Positions 54,621 through 63,147 of a DNA stretch of 64,000 bases are shown piece after piece; within the stretch, counting starts at the first letter, position 1, and each line of letters starts with the position of its first letter. The DNA comes from CAZKVJ01 sp964556225 (GTDB lineage: Bacteria; Actinomycetota; Acidimicrobiia; Acidimicrobiales; Ilumatobacteraceae). The DNA lies in the NCBI GenBank assembly GCA_964556225.1, contig CAZKVJ010000002.1, positions 165,817-229,816 of the forward strand, written 5' to 3'. Made by a program: the position numbers and the translations under genes. Below the pieces are notes generated by a model. That model was not told the origin of the DNA. It was given only the letters and a program-made list of their open reading frames with translations, and did no database searches.

Positions 54621-54672
54621 CCGCGTTTGTTCGACTTGCCAGCGTTTTCGCGCTGGAATCGAACAAACGCGG
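54621..54672. repeat. Long compound intergenic hairpin
   Basis: CCGCGTTTGTTCGA pairs perfectly with TCGAACAAACGCGG, and inside it CCAGCG pairs with CGCTGG around a TTTTCG loop: about 20 bp of stem in 52 bases. It starts 14 bases after the thiolase stop. It may be a terminator, but its low-GC arms make it stand out from other terminators here. Confidence 0.7.
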
Positions 54673-54679
54673 GGGCCGG

Positions 54680-54685
54680 TAGCGT
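54680..54685 (+). promoter_or_regulatory. TAGCGT -10-like hexamer for the small membrane protein
   Basis: TAGCGT ends 7 bases before GTG 54693, a leaderless arrangement. Confidence 0.35.
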
Positions 54686-54692
54686 CGGGGGG

Positions 54693-54971
54693 GTGGCGGT
54701 GCTGCTCGCCGTGGCGTGGTCGACGGTCCTGTGGGTGAGCGTCGGCGTGCTGATGTTCCTCGTGCTGTGGTTCGCCGGCACCGCGATGCTGCGGAGCATG
54801 ACCACCCCGCTCCCGCCCCCTCCCCCGGAGGGTGAGCTGCGCAAGGTCAACGTGCGCTATCGGTGCAGCGTGTGTGGGGTGGAGCTGCGGATGCTGCTGG
54901 CGCCGGAGGAGGATCCACCGCCGCCGCGGCACTGCCAGGAGGACATGGAGCTGGTCGCTCCCATCGAGTAG
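54693..54971 (+). CDS. Small membrane protein with a C-terminal zinc-binding motif
   Basis: 92 residues from GTG 54693. One membrane span (VLWVSVGVLMFLVLWFAGTAML), a Pro-rich run, then a small zinc-knuckle-like end (RYRCSVCGVELRM ... PRHCQEDMEL). The C-terminus would be cytoplasmic. Not recognised further. Confidence 0.6.
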   Translation: MAVLLAVAWSTVLWVSVGVLMFLVLWFAGTAMLRSMTTPLPPPPPEGELRKVNVRYRCSVCGVELRMLLAPEEDPPPPRHCQEDMELVAPIE

Positions 54972-54989
54972 TGACAGGGCCGGAGCCTT

Positions 54990-55007
54990 TCCACAGTCTG
55001 TGGATAA
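54990..55007. promoter_or_regulatory. Perfect DnaA box inside a palindrome
   Basis: TCCACAG-T-CTGTGGA is a 15-base palindrome whose right side extends to TGTGGATAA, the reverse complement of the consensus DnaA box TTATCCACA (54999-55007). It lies between convergent genes about 40 kb from dnaA. Confidence 0.5.
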
Positions 55008-55095
55008 CCCTGTCGATCGTCACATCGATGTAACTCGGCGGACACCGGGCCGTTCGTAGGCCGGGTCCGTCGACCCGTGACGCCTTGCGCGTTCC

Positions 55096-55419
55096 TTACC
55101 GGTACTTCGTGGCCGTGAACAGCCCGCCGAGCATGATGCCGAGGCCGACCACGAGCCACACGTTGCTGCGCCCACCTGGCACCCAGCCCAGGTAGTACAG
55201 CAGCACGATGATCCCGCCCACGGCCAAGAGGGCGAACATCAGCACCGGCACCCACGCCGGGCTCTGCTTGGCCGACTTCGGCACCGGCGGGGTGTAGCGC
55301 GACGAGGCCGCGACCCCGTCCTCGCTCACGCGGGGAACCGCACGCTCGGCCGGCTGGCCGGGCCGGGTACCCTTCGGCGTGGTGCGTCCGCCACCGGTCT
55401 TGCGCTTGGGAGGTGCCAC
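55096..55419 (-). CDS. crgA: Cell division protein CrgA
   Basis: 107 residues. A basic N-terminus (PPKRKTGGGRTTPKG), the conserved SPAWVPVLMFALLAVGGIIVLLYYLGWVPGG and a second span ending FTATKYR are the CrgA pattern. It coordinates FtsZ, FtsI and other division proteins in Actinobacteria. Next to trpG and pknB as usual. Confidence 0.93.
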   Translation of the reverse strand: MAPPKRKTGGGRTTPKGTRPGQPAERAVPRVSEDGVAASSRYTPPVPKSAKQSPAWVPVLMFALLAVGGIIVLLYYLGWVPGGRSNVWLVVGLGIMLGGLFTATKYR

Positions 55420-55486
55420 GAGGGTCCGAGCGTAGCGCCCGGATGTGGTTCGACACGATCACCGCCGGGCGGGCAGGCTTCAGGGC

Positions 55487-56062
55487 GTGCCCCGGGTGCT
55501 CGTCATCGACAGCTACGACAGCTTCGTCTACAACCTGGTCCAGTACCTCGGTGAGCTGGGGGCCGATCCCGTCGTCGTGCGCAACGACGACCTCACCGTC
55601 GCGGAGGCGGTGGCGCGCGAACCGGACGGCGTGCTGCTGTCGCCCGGCCCGGGCCGCCCGGAGCACTCGGGCATCATCTGCGACGCCATCCCGGCGTTCG
55701 CAGCGCTGGGCACCCCGGTGTTCGGCGTCTGCCTCGGCAACCAGGCCATCGGCCACGTCTACGGGGGCCGCGTCGTGCGGGCACCGGAGCTGATGCACGG
55801 CAAGACCTCGCCGGTGCACCACCGGGGGCTCGGGGTCTTCGCCGGGCTGCCGAGCCCGCTCGAGGCCACCCGCTACCACTCGCTCGTCGTCGAGCGGGAG
55901 AGCCTGCCCGACTGTCTGGAGATCACGGCCGAGACGCGCGACGGCACGATCATGGGGTTGCGCCATCGCGAGCTGCCGGTGGAGGGCGTGCAGTTCCACC
56001 CCGAGAGCGTGCTCACCGCTGCCGGCCACGACCTGCTGCGGGCCTTCCTCACCCGCTGCTGA
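55487..56062 (+). CDS. pabA: Glutamine amidotransferase (TrpG/PabA type)
   Basis: 191 residues from GTG 55487. A class I GATase with the Cys nucleophile in VFGVCLGNQAIG and the His-Glu pair in VQFHPES. Supplies ammonia to anthranilate or aminodeoxychorismate synthase; the synthase is not in the window, so trpG is equally possible. Position between crgA and pknB matches Rv0013. Confidence 0.9.
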   Translation: MPRVLVIDSYDSFVYNLVQYLGELGADPVVVRNDDLTVAEAVAREPDGVLLSPGPGRPEHSGIICDAIPAFAALGTPVFGVCLGNQAIGHVYGGRVVRAPELMHGKTSPVHHRGLGVFAGLPSPLEATRYHSLVVERESLPDCLEITAETRDGTIMGLRHRELPVEGVQFHPESVLTAAGHDLLRAFLTRC

Positions 56063-56116
56063 CCCGCGCGGCGCGTCGCCGGGAGCGCGAGCAGCCGGTG
56101 GCAGCTCGCGACCGCG

Positions 56117-58159
56117 TCAGGGCCCGGCGGTGGTCGTGGTGGCCGCAGCGGTGGTGGTGGGCGCGGCGGTGGTCGTTGGCGCGACCGTCGTCGGCGGTGC
56201 GGTGGCCCGGCCCACCCGCAGCGTGACCGTGGAGCTGACATCCACGGACGTGCCGGCGGTGGGGCTCAGGGAGATCACCCGCCCGACATCGGGGTCGCCG
56301 GCGGGGACGTTCGTGTACTGCACGCTCGGCACCAGCCCAGCCGCCTCGATCGTCGCCCGGGCCTGGGCCTCGGTCTGGCCGACCACCGACGGCACCGAGA
56401 CCTTCGCCTTGCCCGTGGACACGTACATCGTGATCGGCGATCCCTTGGCCAGGGTGGTGCCGATCGCCGGGTCGGTGCGGGTGACGCGCCCGGCGGCAAC
56501 GGTGTCGCTGGCCTCCTCGGCTCGGGTGACCACCAACAGGTACGGCTCACCTTCGAGGATGCTCTGGGCCGCGTCGGCCGCCTGGCCTTCGACGTTGGGC
56601 ACCGTCACCTCGCCCTTGCCACCGGACACCACGACCTGGATGACCGAGTCCGGGCGGACCTCCTCGCCGGCGGGCGGGTCCTGCTCGATGATCCGGCCCT
56701 CCTCGACGTTCGGGTCCTCACGGGTCTCCGCCTGCTCGACGCGCAACCCGAGCGGTGCCAGCGTCTGGCTGGCCTCCTCGAGGGTCATGCCGGTGAGGTC
56801 GGGCACCTCGACCGGGGTGGTCGGTGGGTTGTAGGTGAGCGTGACGTCGTCGCCTTCACGCACGACGGTGTCCGGAGGGGGATCCTGGGCGTACACCACG
56901 CCCTCTTCCACCTCGGGGTTCGGCACGGGGTCGAGGATCGGGTTCAGCCCGGCGTCGAGCAGCACCTGGGTGGCCTCGACCAGCGTCATGTTCGTGACGT
57001 CGGGAACGGTCAGCGTGGACGCCGTCTCGTCGCGGGTGAGGTAGTTGAACAGCAGGATCCCGCCCAGCACCAAGGCGGCGATGGCGACGATGGCCCCGAA
57101 CACGTACCAGCCGCTGCGGCGGGGGAAGTCCTCCTCGTAGGGCGGGTAGGTGGGCTGGGATGGCATGGAAGAGGTGCGCGGCATCGCCTGGGTGGCGGTG
57201 CCCTGCGCCGGCGGGGGTGGCGTCGCCGACGTCATCGCCGCCGTGGCCGCGATGCTGGCCGCACCCGCGCCGGCGATGACCCGGCCGGGCGACTTCAGCG
57301 CCTCGAACGCCTGCACCGGCTGGCCTTCGCGGAAGCGCTTGAGGTCCTCTCGCGCCGCGTCGGCGGACGGGTAGCGGACCTCGGGGTTCTTCGCCAGCAG
57401 GCGGGCGACGATCGCCTCGAACGGCCGGGGGACGTCGGGGACCAGCTGGTTCAGGGGCTGGGGCGCGTCGTGCACCTGCTTGTAGGCGATGGCGACCGGG
57501 TTCTCACCGGTGAACGGCGGTCGCCCGGCGACAGCCTCGTACAGCACGATGCCGAGCGAGTACAGGTCGCTGCGAGGGTCCGGCTGGGCGCCCTGGGCCT
57601 GCTCCGGGGAGAAGTAGGTGGCGGTGCCCATCACCGAGCCGGCCTGGGTGAGGTTGGACTCGACGGCGGAGTTGAGCGCCCGGGCGATGCCGAAGTCGGC
57701 CACCTTCACCTGTCCGGCCGAGCCGATCAGGATGTTCGCCGGCTTGATGTCGCGGTGCACGACGCCGTTGCGGTGCGCGAACGCCAGCGCCGAGGCCACC
57801 TCGATGCCGACGTCGGCGGCCTGCGGGGCGGTGATCGTGCCGTTCGTGCGCAGGATGTCGGCCAGGGTGCGCCCGGCCACGTACTCCATCGCGATGAAGT
57901 ACGTCGTGCCCGACCGGCCCCAGTCGTAGACGCCCACGATGTTGGGGTGGTTGAGGTTCGCCGCCGCCTGGGCCTCGCGCCGGAACCGCTCGACGAAGGC
58001 CGGGTCGGTGGCGTACTCCGGGAACAGCACCTTGATGGCGACGGGCCGGTCGAGCAGCTGGTCGCGCGCGACGAAGACGTCGGCCATTCCGCCGCGCCCG
58101 ATGCGCCGTTGGACCTCGTAGCGGTCGTTGAGGATGACCCGCCCGTCGCTGTCGCTCAT
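56117..58159 (-). CDS. pknB: PASTA-domain Ser/Thr protein kinase PknB
   Basis: 680 residues. An active kinase domain (GRGGMADV, Lys43, HRDIKPAN at 135-142, DFGIA at 155), a basic linker, one membrane span at about 348-370 and four PASTA repeats that bind peptidoglycan fragments/lipid II, then a Thr/Ala-rich tail (TTTAAPTTTAA). Controls elongation and division. Following gene order is pbpA-pknB with no pknA; the only other kinase in the window is at 1950. Confidence 0.97.
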   Translation of the reverse strand: MSDSDGRVILNDRYEVQRRIGRGGMADVFVARDQLLDRPVAIKVLFPEYATDPAFVERFRREAQAAANLNHPNIVGVYDWGRSGTTYFIAMEYVAGRTLADILRTNGTITAPQAADVGIEVASALAFAHRNGVVHRDIKPANILIGSAGQVKVADFGIARALNSAVESNLTQAGSVMGTATYFSPEQAQGAQPDPRSDLYSLGIVLYEAVAGRPPFTGENPVAIAYKQVHDAPQPLNQLVPDVPRPFEAIVARLLAKNPEVRYPSADAAREDLKRFREGQPVQAFEALKSPGRVIAGAGAASIAATAAMTSATPPPPAQGTATQAMPRTSSMPSQPTYPPYEEDFPRRSGWYVFGAIVAIAALVLGGILLFNYLTRDETASTLTVPDVTNMTLVEATQVLLDAGLNPILDPVPNPEVEEGVVYAQDPPPDTVVREGDDVTLTYNPPTTPVEVPDLTGMTLEEASQTLAPLGLRVEQAETREDPNVEEGRIIEQDPPAGEEVRPDSVIQVVVSGGKGEVTVPNVEGQAADAAQSILEGEPYLLVVTRAEEASDTVAAGRVTRTDPAIGTTLAKGSPITMYVSTGKAKVSVPSVVGQTEAQARATIEAAGLVPSVQYTNVPAGDPDVGRVISLSPTAGTSVDVSSTVTLRVGRATAPPTTVAPTTTAAPTTTAAATTTTAGP

Positions 58160-58170
58160 GCTGGCCTGCG

Positions 58171-58176
58171 AGGTTA
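58171..58176 (-). promoter_or_regulatory. TAACCT -10-like hexamer before pknB
   Basis: On the minus strand TAACCT lies 11 bases before the pknB ATG, so pknB may have its own promoter within the cluster. Confidence 0.35.
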
Positions 58177-58214
58177 CCGACCGGCGGTCCTCAGCCGGTG
58201 GCGCCCCCCGTTGC

Positions 58215-58239
58215 GTGCGGAGGAGGTCACGCTCCGCAC
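58215..58239 (-). terminator. Hairpin after pbpA
   Basis: GTGCGGAG and CTCCGCAC, 8-bp arms with a 9-base loop, lie 33 bases after the pbpA stop. It may end or attenuate transcription before pknB. Confidence 0.45.
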
Positions 58240-58271
58240 GGGGGTGCCCTGCACGGTCCCGCAGGACACCG

Positions 58272-59768
58272 TCATGACGGCACCGCCATCAGCGCGGCGT
58301 CGAGGACCTGCCGGGCGACCGGGCCGGCGAGGGTGCCCCCGGTGCCGGCACTGATCTCGGCGTTGACGCCCTTCAGCATCACGGCGACGGCGACCCGGGG
58401 TGCCTCGGCCGGGGCGAAGGCGATGATCCAGGCGTGCGAGCGCTCCTCCTCGCCTTCGGCGTTGAGCTGGGCGGTGCCGGTCTTGGCGGCCGCCTGCACG
58501 CCGTTCGCCAGCTGCATGCAGCAGCGGGCCGTGCCGTTCTGCACCACACCGACCATCAGGTCGCGCAGCGTGGCCGCCGTGCCGGGCGAGATCGGCGTCT
58601 GCCACACCTCGGGACGGGTGCGGTCGAGCAGCCCCCCGTCGTGGTCGTAGGTGGCCCCGACCACGTAGGGCTCCATCATCTTCCCGCCGTTCGCCACGGT
58701 GGCGGCGACCATCGCCATGTGGAGCGGGACCATCGACGTGTTCCCCTGGCCGAAGCTGCCGATCGCCAGCAGCGGCAGGTTGTCCTCGAAGTCCTCGACG
58801 TCGCCGAAGAAGCTGGAGGCCGGGCGGGGGAGGTCGATCGGGATCGGTTCGCCGATGCCCCACGCCTGGGTGCCGGCGACCATCTTCTCCGGCCCGAGCA
58901 GCACCCCCATCATGGCGAAGGGGATGTTGCAGCTGCGCCGGAACACCTCGGCGAAGTCGCCACCGCACACCGAACCGCCGTAGTTCTGGATGGGGTTCGA
59001 GGTCTGTGGCGGGACCCACTCGCGCATGTCCTCGAACTCGCTGTCCAGCCCGATGAGTCCGTCCTCGAGCGCGATCCCGGTGGTGATCACCTTGAACGAC
59101 GAACCCGGCATGTACCGCTCCTGGTAGGCGTTGGCCAGCAGCGGCTTGCCCGGCACCTGGTTCAAGAAGTCGAGCACCTGGCCGGCCAGCTCGCTGTCGT
59201 GGGTGGCCACCAGGTTCGGGTCGTAGGTGGGGTTGCTGTACATGGCCAGCACCGCCCCGGTCCGGGGGTCGAGTGCCACCACGGAGCCCTCCCGGCCGGC
59301 GAGGGCGGCGCGGGCCACCTCCTGGATGTCGTTGCGCAGGGTCAGCTCCACGCTGCCGCTCAGGTCCTCGTCGCGGAACAGGCCCGTGATCCACTGCAGC
59401 TGCTGGCGGCTGTCGCGCCCACTCAGGATGTCGTTCTCGGTCTTCTCCACCTGCGTGCTGCCGTAGGTGAGCGTGTAGTAGCCGGTGATGTTGGCGAACA
59501 GCTCGCCGGTGGGGTACACGCGCTGGTAGTCGAAGGTCGAGGCGTCGGCGGCCTCGCCCTCCAGCGCCACCGTCTCGGCCACCACCACGCCGTCGGCGGT
59601 GACGATCGGCCCACGCGGCCGGTTGAAGTCGCGCACTGTCTGGCGGGTGTTGCGGAAGTCGGCGTTCAGGTCCTCGGCCCGGCCGACCTGGAGCAGGTTC
59701 AGCTGGACGAACAGGATCGAGTAGCACACGAGCAGCCCGATCGCGAGCTGGCGGATCCGGCGGTTCAT
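58272..59768 (-). CDS. pbpA: Penicillin-binding protein PbpA (class B transpeptidase)
   Basis: 498 residues. A short N-terminal span (RIRQLAIGLLVCYSILFVQL), the dimerisation domain and the transpeptidase domain with SSFK (active serine), SCN and KTGT. It cross-links peptidoglycan; its partner is the SEDS protein RodA coded immediately upstream (ATGA overlap). Confidence 0.96.
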   Translation of the reverse strand: MNRRIRQLAIGLLVCYSILFVQLNLLQVGRAEDLNADFRNTRQTVRDFNRPRGPIVTADGVVVAETVALEGEAADASTFDYQRVYPTGELFANITGYYTLTYGSTQVEKTENDILSGRDSRQQLQWITGLFRDEDLSGSVELTLRNDIQEVARAALAGREGSVVALDPRTGAVLAMYSNPTYDPNLVATHDSELAGQVLDFLNQVPGKPLLANAYQERYMPGSSFKVITTGIALEDGLIGLDSEFEDMREWVPPQTSNPIQNYGGSVCGGDFAEVFRRSCNIPFAMMGVLLGPEKMVAGTQAWGIGEPIPIDLPRPASSFFGDVEDFEDNLPLLAIGSFGQGNTSMVPLHMAMVAATVANGGKMMEPYVVGATYDHDGGLLDRTRPEVWQTPISPGTAATLRDLMVGVVQNGTARCCMQLANGVQAAAKTGTAQLNAEGEEERSHAWIIAFAPAEAPRVAVAVMLKGVNAEISAGTGGTLAGPVARQVLDAALMAVPS

Positions 59769-61192
59769 CCGGGCACCCCGGCCGTGTCGTCGGCCACCAC
59801 GGTGTCGTCACCGGCGCCGAGGTGCGCTCGGCGCAGCCGGCGTGAGAGCCGCCAGGCCTGCCAGCGCTCCCCCGGCGTGGGCTCGTCCGGCACCTCGCGC
59901 AGGCGTCGGGCGGTGGTGTCGCTGATGCGCACCAGCAGCGCCAGCAGCACGTAGTTCGCCACCAGCGACGAGCCGCCGTAGCTGACGAACGGCAGCGCCA
60001 CGCCGGTGAGCGGCAGGACGCGGATGACACCGCCGATGATGATGAACGCCTGCACCCCGATGATGGTGGTGAGCCCGGTGGCGAGCAGCTTGTCGAAGGG
60101 CCGGTCGGCCCGCACGGCGATGCGCAGGCCGGAGCCGATCAGCAGCACGAACGCGATCAGCACCGCGCTCGCCCCCAGCAGGCCGAGCTCCTCGCCGATG
60201 GCGGCGAAGATGAAGTCGTTCTTCGCCAGCGGGATCCGGGCGGGGTCGCCGAGGCCGAGACCGGACCCGGTGATCCCACCGTCAGCCAGGGCGAAGGCCG
60301 CCTGGACGATCTGGTAGCCCTTGCCGTCGTAGTCGCTCCACGGGTCGATCCAGATCGCGACCCGGTCCTGCACGTGCTCGAACATCTGGTAGGCGGCGAC
60401 CGCGCCGGCGGCGAACAGACCGAAGCCGATGACGAGGTAGCTGGCCTTCTCGGTGGCCACCCACAGCATCACGATGAACAGGGCGAAGAACAGCAACGAC
60501 GAGCCGAGATCCTTCGAGAAGACCATCACGACCACCGAAAAGCCCCAGGCCAGGAGCACGGGCAGCAGCTGGGCCGGCTCGGGCAGGTTCAGGGGCCCGA
60601 CCCGCCAGGTGCCTGCCGCGATCAGCTCGCGCCGCTCGGCCAGGTAGCCGGCGAAGAACAGGGCGAGGGCGATCTTGGCGAACTCGCCGGGCTGGAAGTT
60701 GATCGGGCCGATGCTGACCCAGATGCGGGCGCCACCGAACGACGCCCCGACCCCGGGCACGAGCGGGATCAGCAGCAGCACGGTCCCGGCCAGGAAGAAC
60801 GTCCACTTGTAGCGGGCGAGGTCGCTCACCCGCTGCACCAGGACGAGGGTGACGACGTACGCGCCGACCGCCACGAACGTCCAGGTGGCCTGCAGTCCGG
60901 CCAGGCGTTCGGAGAGCCGGGTGATCATCACGAAGCCGATGCCGTGGAGGGCAGCGGCGAGGGGCACCAACAGGGCGTCGGCACCGCGGGCGAGGTACCG
61001 GTTCACCAGGTTCATCACCAGCAGCAGGCCGAGCACCACCCCGAGGAACACCCCGATGCGGGCCGGGATCTCGGCGTTCTTGCCGAGCGACGCCAGCGTG
61101 TAGGCGCCAGTGGTGAGGGCAGCGGCGAACACCACGAGGCCGAGCTCGGCATTGCGGCGGCGGGTGCCGATCAGACGCCGGGCGCCGCTCAC
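59765..61192 (-). CDS. rodA: RodA/FtsW-family glycosyltransferase (SEDS)
   Basis: 475 residues with about 10-12 spans and the SEDS signatures NFQPGEFAKIALALFFAGYL, SKDLGSSLLFF and the late GVALPFVSYGGSSLV. It polymerises glycan strands. Linked to pbpA and pstP by 4-base overlaps. C-terminal cytoplasmic tail is Arg-rich. Confidence 0.95.
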   Translation of the reverse strand: MSGARRLIGTRRRNAELGLVVFAAALTTGAYTLASLGKNAEIPARIGVFLGVVLGLLLVMNLVNRYLARGADALLVPLAAALHGIGFVMITRLSERLAGLQATWTFVAVGAYVVTLVLVQRVSDLARYKWTFFLAGTVLLLIPLVPGVGASFGGARIWVSIGPINFQPGEFAKIALALFFAGYLAERRELIAAGTWRVGPLNLPEPAQLLPVLLAWGFSVVVMVFSKDLGSSLLFFALFIVMLWVATEKASYLVIGFGLFAAGAVAAYQMFEHVQDRVAIWIDPWSDYDGKGYQIVQAAFALADGGITGSGLGLGDPARIPLAKNDFIFAAIGEELGLLGASAVLIAFVLLIGSGLRIAVRADRPFDKLLATGLTTIIGVQAFIIIGGVIRVLPLTGVALPFVSYGGSSLVANYVLLALLVRISDTTARRLREVPDEPTPGERWQAWRLSRRLRRAHLGAGDDTVVADDTAGVPG

Positions 61193-62643
61193 GGTGCCGT
61201 GGTCGACGCCGCCGCGGTGGTCGTGGTCGTGCGGGGGCGCGTCGTGGTGGTGGTGACGCTGCGGTCGTCCTCGTCGCTGGTCTCGAGGGACGCGATCTGG
61301 TCACGGAGGTCGTCCACGTAGCGGGCGGCGGCGTCCTGGGAGCCGAACGTGGGCTCCCCTTCGACCTCGGCCAGCAGCTCGGCGGACAGGTCGTCGACGG
61401 AGAGCGTGGTGGGAGCCTCCACCGTCGGCGAGAACCACAAGACGCCACCGGGGCGGCCCCTGTAGATCACGACGTCGTCGCCGTCGAGGCCGACGAACCA
61501 GCCGGTGCGGGCGTATGACGCCACGACCACGAACGCCCCGACGAGCACCGCGCCGATCACGGTCCAGAACAGCAACGTGGCCAGACGGGGGCGGCGGCGC
61601 GGCCGCCCGAGCGGCGGGTGAGGGGTGGCGTCGACGAGCTCGGGCGGGGCCAGGGCCGCCGGGTCGGCGGTGTCGGCCGTCTCGGCGGTGTCGGTGTCCG
61701 TGTTGCGCTCGGGTTCGCCCTCGTCGGATCCCCAGTGGTCCGGCTCCGGTGTGCCCTCGGCCCAGTGCGGCTCGGCCTGCAGCTCCTCGGTGTCGTCGGA
61801 CAGCGGGGGGCCGTCGACCACGTCGACCACCACGACCGTCACGTTGTCGCGCCCGCCGTGGCGCAGCGCCATCGCGAGGAGCGCGTCGGCGGTCTCGTCG
61901 GTGTCCGTGACGCCGATGAGCACGTCGGCGATCTCGTGGTCGGGGACCTCGTCGACGAGGCCGTCGCTGCACAGCAGGAACCGGTCGCCGAGGGCAGGGG
62001 TGAGCGTCCAGGTGTCGACCACCACCGTGTCGTCGATGCCCAGGGCGCGGGTGACGATGTTGCGCCGGGGGTGGAGCCGGGCTTCCTCGTCGGTGATCTG
62101 GCCGTCGTTGACCAGCTCCTGCACGTAGCTGTGGTCGACGGTGAGGCGACGCAGACGGCCGCGGCGCAGCAGGTAGGTGCGCGAGTCACCGACGTTGACC
62201 ACGGCGAGGCGCTCGACGTCCGGCGGCGAGTCGTCGTCACGCTGGCCGGCGGCGGTGTCGTCCACCGTGGCAGTGCCCGAGGTCGTCAGGCGCGCCATGG
62301 CGGTGAGCGTGGTGCCCATGCCGAGCTGGGATCGGTTGTCGAGCGACGCCGAGCGGATGCGGGCGTTGGCCCGGTGCACGAGCGCCGCCAAAGCGGCGGT
62401 GTCGTCGATGCCCGCGGCACCGTCGCGCAGCGTCTCGATGGCCAGGGCGCTGGCGACCTCGCCCGCCTGATGTCCGCCCATGCCGTCGGCCACGACCCAC
62501 AGGCCGTCCTGGGCGAGCAGGGCGTCCTCGTTCTCCGTGCGGACCTGGCCCTCGTCGGTTCTGGCGGCCCAGCGCAGCCGGAGGCTGCCCGTGGGCTCGT
62601 CGACGCGCTCCATGCCGGTGGGCAGGGTGGTGTCGTCGCTCAC
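61189..62643 (-). CDS. pstP: PP2C-type Ser/Thr phosphatase PstP
   Basis: 484 residues from GTG 62643. The PP2C metal motifs are RTENEDA, VADGMGGH and LCSDGLVDEV; a membrane span near 360-380 leads to an outside segment ending in a Thr/Arg run. It removes phosphates added by PknB. Linked by GTGA to fhaB. A frame extending to 63051 lies inside fhaB and is an artefact. Confidence 0.95.
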   Translation of the reverse strand: MSDDTTLPTGMERVDEPTGSLRLRWAARTDEGQVRTENEDALLAQDGLWVVADGMGGHQAGEVASALAIETLRDGAAGIDDTAALAALVHRANARIRSASLDNRSQLGMGTTLTAMARLTTSGTATVDDTAAGQRDDDSPPDVERLAVVNVGDSRTYLLRRGRLRRLTVDHSYVQELVNDGQITDEEARLHPRRNIVTRALGIDDTVVVDTWTLTPALGDRFLLCSDGLVDEVPDHEIADVLIGVTDTDETADALLAMALRHGGRDNVTVVVVDVVDGPPLSDDTEELQAEPHWAEGTPEPDHWGSDEGEPERNTDTDTAETADTADPAALAPPELVDATPHPPLGRPRRRPRLATLLFWTVIGAVLVGAFVVVASYARTGWFVGLDGDDVVIYRGRPGGVLWFSPTVEAPTTLSVDDLSAELLAEVEGEPTFGSQDAAARYVDDLRDQIASLETSDEDDRSVTTTTTRPRTTTTTAAASTTAP

Positions 62644-63134
62644 TGCGCCTCCAGCACCGTGGAGCCCACCTGGATACGGTCGCCACGATGGACGGTCTCC
62701 GGGCGGCTCAAGCGGTTGCCGTTCAGGAACGTGCCGTTGGTGGAACCGAGATCCTCGACCACGACCCGGCCCTCGTCCGGGTGGATGCGGGCGTGCAGCT
62801 GCGACACGAACGTGTCGTCGGGCAGCGAGATGGCGCACGAGGGGGCGCGCCCGATCACCAGCTCGGCAGCAGTCGAGTACGTGAGCCCCTTCTGGGCCTT
62901 CGGGGCGATCACCACCAGCCGGCCGACGGTGCCCTTGCGCCGCTTGCCGGCGGCCGGTGCGGGGGCAGGGGCGGCAGGGGGGGCCGGCGCGGCCGGCGCG
63001 GTGGCCGCCGTGGCGGTGCCGCCGGCGCGAGGCGAGCGCACCTCGGACCACACCGCGTAGAGCACGCGGGCGAAGAACAGGTAGAGCAGCGCCAGCAACC
63101 CGAGCTTGAGGAGGTTCAGGAGCTGGTCGGACAT
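62640..63134 (-). CDS. fhaB: FHA-domain membrane protein FhaB/FipA
   Basis: 164 residues. An N-terminal span (LLKLGLLALLYLFFARVLYAV), a Pro/Ala-rich linker and an FHA domain with GRAPSC ... LHARI ... LGSTNGTFLNG. FHA domains bind phosphothreonine, here on PknB substrates. Fourteen bases downstream of fhaA in transcription order. Confidence 0.95.
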   Translation of the reverse strand: MSDQLLNLLKLGLLALLYLFFARVLYAVWSEVRSPRAGGTATAATAPAAPAPPAAPAPAPAAGKRRKGTVGRLVVIAPKAQKGLTYSTAAELVIGRAPSCAISLPDDTFVSQLHARIHPDEGRVVVEDLGSTNGTFLNGNRLSRPETVHRGDRIQVGSTVLEAQ

Positions 63135-63147
63135 GGACGCGACGGGG

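Noticed and set aside
54621..54672. LexA/SOS box in the hairpin
   Set aside because: Actinobacterial LexA sites read TCGAAC-N4-GTTCGA; here the arms face the other way and are 30 bases apart.
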